From Syntrophaceae bacterium (lineage in GTDB: Bacteria; Desulfobacterota; Syntrophia; Syntrophales; UBA2210): 5,436 nt of DNA. This document shows, piece by piece, positions 1 through 5,436 of the stretch. Where the stretch lies: positions 1 to 5,436 of the forward strand of contig JAUXBI010000125.1 in the NCBI GenBank assembly GCA_030619435.1, given 5' to 3'. The notes below the pieces were generated by a model. The model saw only the letters and a list, made by a program, of their open reading frames with translations. It had not been told where the DNA came from and ran no database searches. A program made the position numbers and the translations under genes. Positions within the stretch are counted from its first letter, which is position 1, and each line of letters begins with the position of its first letter.

Positions 1-1744
1 CTTCAATTGCCTTGCTGATAAGATTGTGCTCAATTGGCTGCCCCTCTTCAACGCCGATCCTGTCCATAACGGATGATATTCTCTCAGCGCCGAATATCCT
101 GAGGAGATCATCCTCAAGTGATAGATAGAACCGTGATGACCCTTTGTCTCCCTGTCTCCCCGATCTTCCTCTTAACTGATTGTCTATACGTCTGCTTTCA
201 TGACGCTCCGTGCCTAATATATGAAGACCACCAAGATCAGCCACGCCCTCGCCCAGTTTTATGTCGGTCCCTCTCCCCGCCATATTAGTAGATATCGTAA
301 CGGCCGCAGGCTGCCCGGCCTGAGCTATTATCTCCGCTTCCCTCTCATGATTCTTGGCATTCAGGATATTGTGCTTAACCCCTCTTTTTGAGAGATATTT
401 ACTGAGAAGTTCAGACTTTTCAATGGAGATTGTCCCTACCAGAACCGGCCGATTATGGTCATGCAACTCCTTTATCTCTTCAACGGCGGCCCTAAACTTT
501 TCCTCTTCCGTTTTATAGATAACATCGGTGTTGTCAGTCCTTATCATCGGCATATTTGTGGGTATAACAACCACATCGAGACTGTATATCTTTTTGAACT
601 CTATAGCTTCTGTATCCGCTGTTCCAGTCATTCCGGACAATTTTTCATACATCCTGAAGTAGTTCTGGAATGTAACCGAGGCCAGTGTCTGATTTTCTCT
701 TTCTATCTTGACCTTTTCCTTCGCCTCAAGCGCCTGATGGAGACCGTCGCTGTACCTCCTGCCGGGCATTACCCTCCCTGTAAATTCGTCCACGATAACA
801 ACCTGACCGTCCTTTACAAGATAATCAATATCTTTCCTGAACAGTGTATGCGCCTTTAACGCCTGGTTTACATGGTGAAGGGTCTCCATATTTTTAGGTT
901 CATACAGATTTTGTACATTCAGCAGTTTTTCAGATTTGGCCACACCTTCTTCCGTCAAGACAACCGTTCTGCTCTTTTCGTCTATCGTATAATCATGATC
1001 CTTCTTCAGTCGTGGAATAATCTGATTAACCCTGTAATATTTGTCTGTAGATTCTTCAGACGGCCCGGAGATAATAAGAGGTGTTCTCGCCTCATCTATA
1101 AGAATACTGTCCACTTCATCAACTATCGCATAATGAAACTCTCTCTGGACATAATTCTCAAGCTGGAAGCTCATATTGTCACGCAGATAGTCGAATCCAA
1201 ACTCGTTGTTTGTGCCATACGTTACATCGCAGTTGTATGCGTTGCGTCTTTCGGTATCGTCTATTCCATGAACAATCACCCCTACAGAAAGACCGAGAAA
1301 TTCATAGATGGGCTTCATCCAGTTTGCATCTCTATTTGCCAGATAGTCATTCACAGTGATCAGATGCACACCCCTGCCGGTTAACGCGTTCAGATAAATG
1401 GGCATGGTCGAAGCCAGGGTCTTTCCCTCACCGGTCTTCATCTCCGCAATCTTACCTTCATGCAGAACGACACCACCTATGATCTGGGCATCAAACGGCC
1501 TCATTTCCAGAGTTCTCTTCGAAACTTCCCTGACAACGGCAAAAGCCTCTACAAGAAGATCATCAAGAGAAGCTCCTTCAGCAAGTTTGCCCTTGAAATA
1601 TGGTGTCTTCGCCCTGAGCTCCGAGTCGGTCAAGCTTTCCATCAAAGATTCCTGTTCGTTTACCTCTTTCATGATAACGGTCAGGCGCTTTATTTCCCTG
1701 TCATTTTTACTTCCAATAACTTTTTTCAATATATAATTCAACAT
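1..1744 (-). CDS. secA: Protein translocase ATPase SecA, N-terminal 581 residues (3' end beyond window)
   Basis: SecA is the cytosolic/peripheral membrane ATPase that drives unfolded preproteins through SecYEG. Translation from the ATG at 1744 stays open to base 2 with no frameshift. Visible in order: an N-terminal helical segment; the Q-motif region [10 protein letters not shown]; Walker A TGEGKT with its lysine at residue 108, the same number as in E. coli, which supports this start; [17 protein letters not shown]; Walker [20 protein letters not shown] with D209; the preprotein cross-linking domain (about 220-370) with [20 protein letters not shown]; then ATP-binding domain 2 with [23 protein letters not shown] (487-498) and [23 protein letters not shown]. 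The link between GRGTDIKLG and GGLHILG is short, lacking the insertion found in E. coli SecA. The scaffold, wing and any C-terminal zinc motif lie outside the window. An in-frame GTG two codons upstream is a possible alternative start. The nearest SD-like sequence (GGTG, 1750-1753) is weak. An intrinsic terminator lies just upstream. Confidence 0.98.
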   Translation of the reverse strand, partial: MLNYILKKVIGSKNDREIKRLTVIMKEVNEQESLMESLTDSELRAKTPYFKGKLAEGASLDDLLVEAFAVVREVSKRTLEMRPFDAQIIGGVVLHEGKIAEMKTGEGKTLASTMPIYLNALTGRGVHLITVNDYLANRDANWMKPIYEFLGLSVGVIVHGIDDTERRNAYNCDVTYGTNNEFGFDYLRDNMSFQLENYVQREFHYAIVDEVDSILIDEARTPLIISGPSEESTDKYYRVNQIIPRLKKDHDYTIDEKSRTVVLTEEGVAKSEKLLNVQNLYEPKNMETLHHVNQALKAHTLFRKDIDYLVKDGQVVIVDEFTGRVMPGRRYSDGLHQALEAKEKVKIERENQTLASVTFQNYFRMYEKLSGMTGTADTEAIEFKKIYSLDVVVIPTNMPMIRTDNTDVIYKTEEEKFRAAVEEIKELHDHNRPVLVGTISIEKSELLSKYLSKRGVKHNILNAKNHEREAEIIAQAGQPAAVTISTNMAGRGTDIKLGEGVADLGGLHILGTERHESRRIDNQLRGRSGRQGDKGSSRFYLSLEDDLLRIFGAERISSVMDRIGVEEGQPIEHNLISKAIE

Positions 1745-1755
1745 GATCACACCAT

Positions 1756-1783
1756 AAAAAACCCGGCAAGGAATATTACCGGG
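1756..1783 (-). terminator. Rho-independent terminator after the M23 gene, abutting secA
   Basis: Read on the minus strand, an 8-bp stem (CCCGGTAA against TTGCCGGG, one G-U pair) closes a 6-nt loop and is followed at once by six T. The arms lie at 1776-1783 and 1762-1769 and the T-run at 1756-1761. The G-U pair becomes a C/A mismatch on the plus strand, and no T-run follows in that direction, so it works in the minus direction only. It lies 39 nt past the M23 stop codon and its T-run ends 11 nt before the secA ATG. It could simply end the M23 transcript or act as an attenuator for secA. Confidence 0.85.
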
Positions 1784-1822
1784 AGAGTCTAACTGACAGG
1801 TAGTGAACAGAGCCCGTCCGCA

Positions 1823-2731
1823 TTAAAAAAGATGCCTCCGTGGATTCACGTAAACGCCATTTATACAAACACCATAGTGGAGATGAGGGCCGGTACTCCT
1901 CCCGGAATTACCCACATATCCGATTATATCTCCTCTTTTTACCCTATGTCCCTTCTTAATGCTGCCTTTTTTTAACAGATGTCCATAGAGCGTTACCACA
2001 CCGCTTCCATGGTTTATCTTAACCATGTTTCCCATACCTCTTTGCTTAGATACGCTGGCTACAATACCGTCCGCAGGAGCCACAATCTCTTTACCAATCT
2101 CTGTTGCTATGTCGATACCTCTATGAAGCTCTCTCTTTCCCGTAAAAGGCGAAACTCTGTATCCAAACTCTGAAGTTACCCAGCCTATCGTAGGCCATAT
2201 GGAGGGTGTAGAGGCAAGTATTGATTTCTGCTTTCCAAGAAAATTGAGTAGCTCTGTAAAACTGTCCCCCTGAAGGGTAGCTTCATTAAGCAGGTTATCC
2301 ATATTGCTATGTATTCTATCAATGAGGGCGGATTCCACTTCTGCCGCATACGAAACAGTCCTCTCGTCCTCGGGGACCGGTCCTCCAACACCCAGCAGCT
2401 GGCTGCTATTATGATTATCGTCAAGATTTGTCATAATCCTTATCTTTTTATCGAACTGCGCAAGGTGCATCATTTTTTTCTCAAAATCATCAACCTTGCT
2501 TGCAAGAAAATCAAGGCGGTCTTTTTGAAGAGTGGTTACCTGCTCCAATCTGGCCAGTTCTTCTATCTTGCATCTGGTGTTTATGTAATTATAAGAAAGA
2601 TAACAAAGCGACAATAAAACGGTTATTATTGCAACGGAGATAAACGCTAGAAATGTGGATGAAACACTCAGTTTCTTTATTGATCCCTTCCCCTGAGGAA
2701 CAGCAAGAAAGGTATAAAATCTGTTTCCCAC
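1823..2731 (-). CDS. Membrane-anchored M23 (LytM-family) peptidoglycan endopeptidase-like protein
   Basis: The product has 302 residues from the GTG at 2731. It shows a short basic cytoplasmic N-terminus, one membrane segment at about 26-49 (TFLAFISVAIITVLLSLCYL), a charged helical or coiled-coil stretch at about 55-95, a linker, and a C-terminal M23 domain from about 180. The LytM zinc site is complete: H203 and D207 in HRGID and H285 in HLH, with the expected catalytic histidines H251 (YGHL) and H283. The spacing matches LytM closely, so an active metalloendopeptidase cutting peptide cross-links is likely, though some family members only activate amidases. The catalytic domain should face the periplasm. 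The frame also has a GTG at 2746 (five residues longer); 2731 is preferred because AAAGGA sits 6 nt before it. A promoter candidate lies upstream, and a terminator then secA lie downstream. M23 upstream of secA is, to my recollection, a recurring order in deltaproteobacteria. The exact biological role is inferred. Confidence 0.92.
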   Translation of the reverse strand: MGNRFYTFLAVPQGKGSIKKLSVSSTFLAFISVAIITVLLSLCYLSYNYINTRCKIEELARLEQVTTLQKDRLDFLASKVDDFEKKMMHLAQFDKKIRIMTNLDDNHNSSQLLGVGGPVPEDERTVSYAAEVESALIDRIHSNMDNLLNEATLQGDSFTELLNFLGKQKSILASTPSIWPTIGWVTSEFGYRVSPFTGKRELHRGIDIATEIGKEIVAPADGIVASVSKQRGMGNMVKINHGSGVVTLYGHLLKKGSIKKGHRVKRGDIIGYVGNSGRSTGPHLHYGVCINGVYVNPRRHLF

Positions 2732-2737
2732 CTCGGA

Positions 2738-2743
2738 TCCTTT
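2738..2743 (-). promoter_or_regulatory. Shine-Dalgarno deciding the M23 gene start
   Basis: AAAGGA on the minus strand ends 6 nt before the GTG at 2731. The earlier in-frame GTG at 2746 has only a GGA six bases upstream, and this better site lies inside that longer reading. It therefore favours initiation at 2731, where the protein begins GNRFYTFLAVPQG after the initiator. Confidence 0.5.
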
Positions 2744-2840
2744 CACACAATTTCCAATGGAGGTCCCTGAAAAAACTTATACCCGGGAAAACTCCTCCTA
2801 AACCCTACTGGTTTTCCTGCGCCGCCAAGACATCAAAAGC

Positions 2841-2954
2841 CAATCTTCAATGAACCCTGAAGCGCCTGCAAATTACAACGATCCTCCTAATAACAATATA
2901 CTCTTGAGGAAACTACCACAGATGTTTCAAATGTCAAGAAAAGATTGAAGATTG
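2841..2954. repeat. 11-bp perfect inverted repeat, arms 92 bp apart
   Basis: CAATCTTCAAT at 2841-2851 and ATTGAAGATTG at 2944-2954 are exact reverse complements. The second arm lies directly after the stop codon of the carboxyltransferase gene as transcribed. The promoter candidate and the first AGGAGG lie between the arms. It could be a binding-site pair, a long-range RNA stem, or chance. Confidence 0.6.
2910..2937 (-). promoter_or_regulatory. Candidate sigma70-type promoter for the M23 gene
   Basis: On the minus strand a perfect -35 hexamer TTGACA (2932-2937) is followed after 16 nt by TAGTTT (2910-2915), which keeps the key T-A-n-n-n-T positions of the -10 element and is preceded by TGG, an extended -10 (TGn). 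It starts about 18 nt after the stop codon of the carboxyltransferase gene and would give a leader of roughly 170 nt before the M23 start. The -10 hexamer is only a partial match, so this is a prediction. Confidence 0.45.
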
Positions 2955-4889
2955 TCAGGTTCTTTTTTCGACTACAATAAGAGGATCGCCCACATCCACC
3001 TCATCTCCGGGCGATACCAACACGTCAGAGATTACCCCGTTTATTTCAGAGATTATGTTGTTGAGCATTTTCATGGCTTCAAGGACAATCAATATTTGTC
3101 CTGCCGAAACATCCTCCGCCTCTGTAACGGGAACTTCACTTACCGTCCCCTTTATGGGCGACCTGACATCTCCCGATTGCGCGAGCTTTTCTATCTCTTT
3201 AGTTGAAAATATCGCCTTTCTTTCTTTCCCCCCGCCTTCCTGTTCAAGTTCTGTCAGTATGGGCTCGGGATGATGATTTATGGTCAGATAGGTAACGGCG
3301 TCTCCTGTTTTTGTTTTTCGTTTCGGACCTATTTCTATAATATGGTGTTTTCCATAGGCATCAGAAAATTCAAACTTTTCTCCAAGATTGAATCCTCCCT
3401 TCTTAAACCACATACCGGGAGGCAATACCCATGTCTTGCCATATTTCTCCTCGAATTTAAAGAAATTCACCGCATCATTGGGATGTTGCAGATACAACAC
3501 AAATTCATCTTCCGTGGCCTCACGCCCAAGGCGATGTTCAAGCACCCTTCTATCTACATTCAGATCGATATCTTCTACCTTCTGATAACCCTTTTCCCTC
3601 TCCGTTAGCTCCTTCCAATCCGGTCCGAATACCGCCTCATATATGTCATCGGACGGCTTATAGAACGGGAGCTCTCCATATCTTCCCAACATCAGATTTT
3701 TCAGGTCATCATTCGCATCTTTATATCTCGTACCGCCAAGAACATTATTGACAGCCGTGGTCCACAGGATCTGTGAACCCGGTGTTACGCTCCACCAATT
3801 CCCAAGCTCAGCCTGGACACGGGGCAACTCTTTCTGGAGGATTTCAGGCATCAAGTGCAGAAAATCACCCTTGACCGCCTGTTCAAAACTCGATCCCGTC
3901 GCTCCACCCGGCAATTTATGGGTCTGAACAGTGGGATCAAATCCGAAAAACTGAGATTCGAGATCCTTGTAATGTTCTCTCTCCGGACGCAGTTTATTCG
4001 AGGTATCAATAACCGACTGTCTGTCTATACCCAGCGTACTGTGTCCATATTCATTCAGCGTATCGATGACCGTCAATATAGGGGGCGGCCCGTAGAAGCC
4101 GGTGAAGGCATGATCAGCCGCATCCACAATTTTCGCCCCGTTTCTCACAGCTTCAACAATCCTTCCCACATCATTCCCGTCCGTGTTATGGCCGTGGTAG
4201 TGGATAATGAGATCCGGATAACTGTCCAAGATGGATTTCGTCAGATCTCCAATCCTTTTGGCAGTTCCAAGACCACCGTGATTCTTTATACAGAGGATTA
4301 TATCCTCTCCGGTAACATCAAGTATTTCCCTTACCTTCTGTACATAAAATTCGTCGGTATGCTCCGGCCCCGTTGAGAAACATATCGAGGGCTCCAGTAT
4401 ACAACCCGCATCTTTTACCTCTTCAAACACTGCGGTCATATTGGGTACATAATTAAGAAAATCAAAGACCCTCCAGAGATGTACGTAACGGGCAAAACTC
4501 CGGACTGTCAAACGAATCACATTTTCAGGATATGGCCTGTAACCGAAAAGATTGATCCCCCTGCAAAGAGTCTGGAACATCGTATCAGGCATTAACGAAC
4601 TGAGAATCTGCAGCTTTTCCAAGGGATTGATCTGCCTGCGCAGCATATCCACATGAACCGATGCCCCTCCCGTTATCTCAAGAGAAAGATATCCCGAGTC
4701 GTTTCGCTCCCGGGAAACCAGGATCTGCGTGTGCGGCATTATACGATTTTTAAAGTCGGATTGAGATAGATCCCTCTCTGTATTGGTTATGTAATATCCA
4801 TCTCCCGACCTGATCTTGTCGAGTACATGGCGTACTCCCTTCTCACGCAAATCGCGGGGAGTAATTCTTTCATTAATGGTCTGCTGCAC
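2955..4889 (-). CDS. Carboxyltransferase/biotin-carrier subunit, pyruvate carboxylase subunit B-like
   Basis: The 644-residue product transfers CO2 from carboxybiotin to an acceptor, expected to be a 2-oxoacid such as pyruvate. Domains: a TIM-barrel carboxyltransferase (about 30-420), a pyruvate carboxylase-type central region (about 420-545), a linker rich in E, G and K, and a biotinyl domain (about 575-642) with EAMKM and biotinylated K607. Conserved by eye: ERDLSQS with metal ligand D40, CRGINLFGY with R110, CIK with the carbamylated-lysine position K202, HGH with metal ligands H232 and H234, and the PGG and TPGSQI motifs. Unusual: the KDMAG motif reads KNHGG, and the catalytic-threonine motif (GxTSQP in pyruvate carboxylase) reads GFYGPP, placing Y266 at the threonine. 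The frame opens at a TTG (4907); the GTG at 4889 is preferred because AAAGGA lies 9 nt before it. It follows a biotin carboxylase gene in an apparent operon. An oxaloacetate decarboxylase alpha subunit or 2-oxoglutarate carboxylase subunit are alternatives; no decarboxylase beta or gamma gene is seen. Confidence 0.88.
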   Translation of the reverse strand: MQQTINERITPRDLREKGVRHVLDKIRSGDGYYITNTERDLSQSDFKNRIMPHTQILVSRERNDSGYLSLEITGGASVHVDMLRRQINPLEKLQILSSLMPDTMFQTLCRGINLFGYRPYPENVIRLTVRSFARYVHLWRVFDFLNYVPNMTAVFEEVKDAGCILEPSICFSTGPEHTDEFYVQKVREILDVTGEDIILCIKNHGGLGTAKRIGDLTKSILDSYPDLIIHYHGHNTDGNDVGRIVEAVRNGAKIVDAADHAFTGFYGPPPILTVIDTLNEYGHSTLGIDRQSVIDTSNKLRPEREHYKDLESQFFGFDPTVQTHKLPGGATGSSFEQAVKGDFLHLMPEILQKELPRVQAELGNWWSVTPGSQILWTTAVNNVLGGTRYKDANDDLKNLMLGRYGELPFYKPSDDIYEAVFGPDWKELTEREKGYQKVEDIDLNVDRRVLEHRLGREATEDEFVLYLQHPNDAVNFFKFEEKYGKTWVLPPGMWFKKGGFNLGEKFEFSDAYGKHHIIEIGPKRKTKTGDAVTYLTINHHPEPILTELEQEGGGKERKAIFSTKEIEKLAQSGDVRSPIKGTVSEVPVTEAEDVSAGQILIVLEAMKMLNNIISEINGVISDVLVSPGDEVDVGDPLIVVEKRT

Positions 4890-4898
4890 CGCTTTAAG

Positions 4899-4904
4899 TC
4901 CTTT
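4899..4904 (-). promoter_or_regulatory. Shine-Dalgarno deciding the carboxyltransferase gene start
   Basis: AAAGGA on the minus strand sits 9 nt before the GTG at 4889. The upstream in-frame TTG at 4907 has an AGGA almost touching it, too close for normal initiation, and it directly precedes AAAGGA. The GTG is therefore the better start, giving a protein that begins QQTINERITPRDL after the initiator. Confidence 0.5.
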
Positions 4905-4915
4905 CAAATCCTAGC

Positions 4916-4953
4916 CCCGACAAGCGGGATAACTGCGTTAACGAAATTATCCC
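4916..4953 (-). promoter_or_regulatory. Alternative RNA pairings before the carboxyltransferase gene
   Basis: On the minus strand GGGATAA (4953-4947), part of the 3' arm of the 16-bp hairpin, can instead pair perfectly with TTATCCC (4932-4926) across a 14-nt loop. The CCC of that second arm can in turn form a small hairpin CCCG-CTTGT-CGGG (4928-4925 with 4919-4916). The middle pairing excludes both the large hairpin and the small one, giving two mutually exclusive folds ahead of the start at 4889. Function is inferred only. Confidence 0.4.
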
Positions 4954-4980
4954 CCGCGGAAAAACGCGGAAAATAATTTC
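4943..4980 (-). promoter_or_regulatory. Intercistronic RNA hairpin, 16-bp stem, in the carboxylase operon
   Basis: Read on the minus strand, GAAATTATTTTCCGCG (4980-4965) pairs with CGCGGGGGATAATTTC (4958-4943) around the 6-nt loop TTTTTC. All 16 positions pair if three U-G wobbles are allowed; the same positions are A/C mismatches on the plus strand, so the structure belongs to the minus-strand transcript. It begins 7 nt after the biotin carboxylase stop codon. No T-run follows, so it is not a normal intrinsic terminator. It may protect or process the mRNA, tune the ratio of the two subunits, or take part in a switch with the pairings just downstream. Confidence 0.75.
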
Positions 4981-4987
4981 TAACTTA

Positions 4988-5436
4988 CTAATACGCGTAG
5001 GGGTTAATTTTCTTCGCATGAATATCCGCAATCAACTGCGAGAGTTTGGCAATCTCCCGCTTGTTATCCGGGTAGTCAAATACCTCAGCATGCGTGTCCA
5101 GATAAGATGTATTAAACTCACCTTTCCGGAAATCAGGTTCATCACAGATCGCCAGATAAAATGGTATCGTCGTTTCCGGACCACAAATAAGGAAGTCATT
5201 CAACGCCCTCTTGAGACGCTGTATGGTCTGTTCCCAGTTGTACCCGCGAACCGTCATCTTCACCAGGAGCGAATCATATTCAGTTGGGATCCTGTATCCC
5301 TGATACACTATGCCATCCAGTCTTATACCTGGACCTCCTGGAGACTGGTATACCTCCACCCTCTTTCCACCTTCCGGCATAAAGTCGTTTCTCGGATCCT
5401 CCGCGTTAATCCTTACCTGAATAGCCTTGCCCAGAA
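4988..5436 (-). CDS. Biotin carboxylase subunit, C-terminal 148 residues (5' end beyond window)
   Basis: Biotin carboxylase uses ATP and bicarbonate to carboxylate the biotin held on a carrier protein. The frame is open from the window edge (bases 5435-5436 belong to a split codon) to a TAG at 4988-4990. The visible part begins LGKAIQVRINAEDPRNDF, followed by SPGGPGIRLD, whose arginine matches the conserved active-site R338 of E. coli AccC, then IPTEYDSLLVKM and RLKRALNDF, the usual C-terminal subdomain. Two motifs differ from common forms: IPTEYDS where IPPYYDS is usual, and CGPETTIPF where GVKTNI is usual. The ATP-grasp domain and the catalytic lysines lie outside the window. An internal ATG at 5380 is not a real start, because homology continues upstream. 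It precedes the carboxyltransferase/carrier gene by about 98 nt on the same strand, so it is most likely the partner (pyruvate carboxylase subunit A-like) rather than the AccC of acetyl-CoA carboxylase, though that cannot be excluded from this fragment. Confidence 0.93.
   Translation of the reverse strand, partial: LGKAIQVRINAEDPRNDFMPEGGKRVEVYQSPGGPGIRLDGIVYQGYRIPTEYDSLLVKMTVRGYNWEQTIQRLKRALNDFLICGPETTIPFYLAICDEPDFRKGEFNTSYLDTHAEVFDYPDNKREIAKLSQLIADIHAKKINPYAY

Larger units (their letters stand above)
2747..2954 (-). other. Intergenic leader between carboxyltransferase and M23 genes
   Basis: This 208-nt gap contains no convincing gene. It holds the promoter candidate, two perfect AGGAGG Shine-Dalgarno sequences on the minus strand (2883-2888 and 2794-2799) that are not followed by a start codon of any substantial frame, and the two arms of an 11-bp inverted repeat at its edges. 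No terminator with a T-run was found after the carboxyltransferase stop codon at 2955-2957, so the upstream operon could read through into the M23 gene. Confidence 0.6.

Noticed and set aside
455..1792. Plus-strand open frames at 455-859, 872-1384, 1398-1736 and 1460-1792
   Set aside because: They lie antisense to the unbroken SecA frame (the last runs on into the M23-secA gap), have no recognisable domain and low-complexity hydrophobic composition typical of complement-strand frames.
1770..1800. Possible -10 element (TAATAT) inside the terminator region as a secA promoter
   Set aside because: No acceptable -35 hexamer lies 16-18 nt upstream, and the bases are already explained by the terminator stem and loop.
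2798..2833. Tiny minus-strand ORF encoding MSWRRRKTSRV in the M23 leader
   Set aside because: It has 11 codons, no Shine-Dalgarno at a usable distance, and its stop overlaps an orphan AGGAGG that is not followed by a start; a chance frame is the simpler explanation.
1979..2853. Open frames at 1979-2173, 2309-2617 and 2653-2853 (plus) and 2185-2424 (minus, another frame)
   Set aside because: All overlap the M23 gene, whose zinc-site residues and domain order are clear; none shows a family motif or good start context. The last plus frame only spills into the leader.
2952..4376. Plus-strand open frames at 2952-3206, 3055-3273, 3270-3608, 3388-3585 and 3855-4376
   Set aside because: They are antisense to the carboxyltransferase gene and have no independent support.
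4936..4943. CGTTAACG palindrome as a BirA-type biotin operator
   Set aside because: It resembles only one core of a BirA half-site. The long spaced inverted repeat of a true operator is missing, and it sits inside the operon in a hairpin loop.
4943..4980. Intercistronic hairpin as a Rho-independent terminator
   Set aside because: Neither strand has a T-run directly after the stem, and the downstream gene belongs to the same pathway.
4988..5380. Separate 130-residue gene starting at the ATG at 5380
   Set aside because: The same frame continues upstream to the window edge with the biotin carboxylase motif RINAEDPRNDF, so this ATG is an internal methionine of a larger gene.

Overview
The window is a compact stretch of a bacterial chromosome in which every supported gene lies on the minus strand. 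Reading in the direction of transcription (high to low coordinates) it holds: the C-terminal end of a biotin carboxylase subunit (4988-5436, cut by the window edge); a carboxyltransferase plus biotin-carrier subunit resembling pyruvate carboxylase subunit B (2955-4889); a 208-224 nt leader region with a candidate promoter; a membrane-anchored LytM/M23 endopeptidase-like protein (1823-2731); an intrinsic terminator; and the first 581 residues of the preprotein translocase ATPase SecA (1-1744, cut by the other edge). No rRNA, tRNA, CRISPR array, insertion sequence or integrase was found. The plus strand appears to carry only antisense reading frames of these genes.

The first functional unit is a split biotin-dependent carboxylase operon. 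The biotin carboxylase subunit carboxylates biotin with ATP and bicarbonate. The next subunit carries the biotinyl lysine (EAMKM) and a TIM-barrel carboxyltransferase that keeps the metal ligands expected of a pyruvate or 2-oxoacid carboxylase. Its pocket differs from the textbook enzyme at the catalytic threonine position, so the acceptor substrate is not certain. The 80 nt between the two genes holds a very good RNA hairpin that is intact only on the minus strand, plus competing pairings that could form a switch.

The second unit concerns the envelope: an M23 protein with one N-terminal membrane segment, then secA. A strong terminator hairpin ends only about 11 nt before the secA start codon, so secA expression depends on read-through, attenuation or an unseen promoter.

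Organism: the M23-secA gene order, a SecA without the insertion seen in the E. coli ATP-binding domain 2, the two-subunit carboxylase and the moderate base composition suggest a Gram-negative anaerobe of the former Deltaproteobacteria (Desulfobacterota) or a neighbouring phylum. This is an inference from family knowledge, not a firm assignment. No new multi-gene system is visible. The points most worth pursuing are the altered carboxyltransferase active site, the intercistronic RNA structure, and the terminator placed against the secA start.
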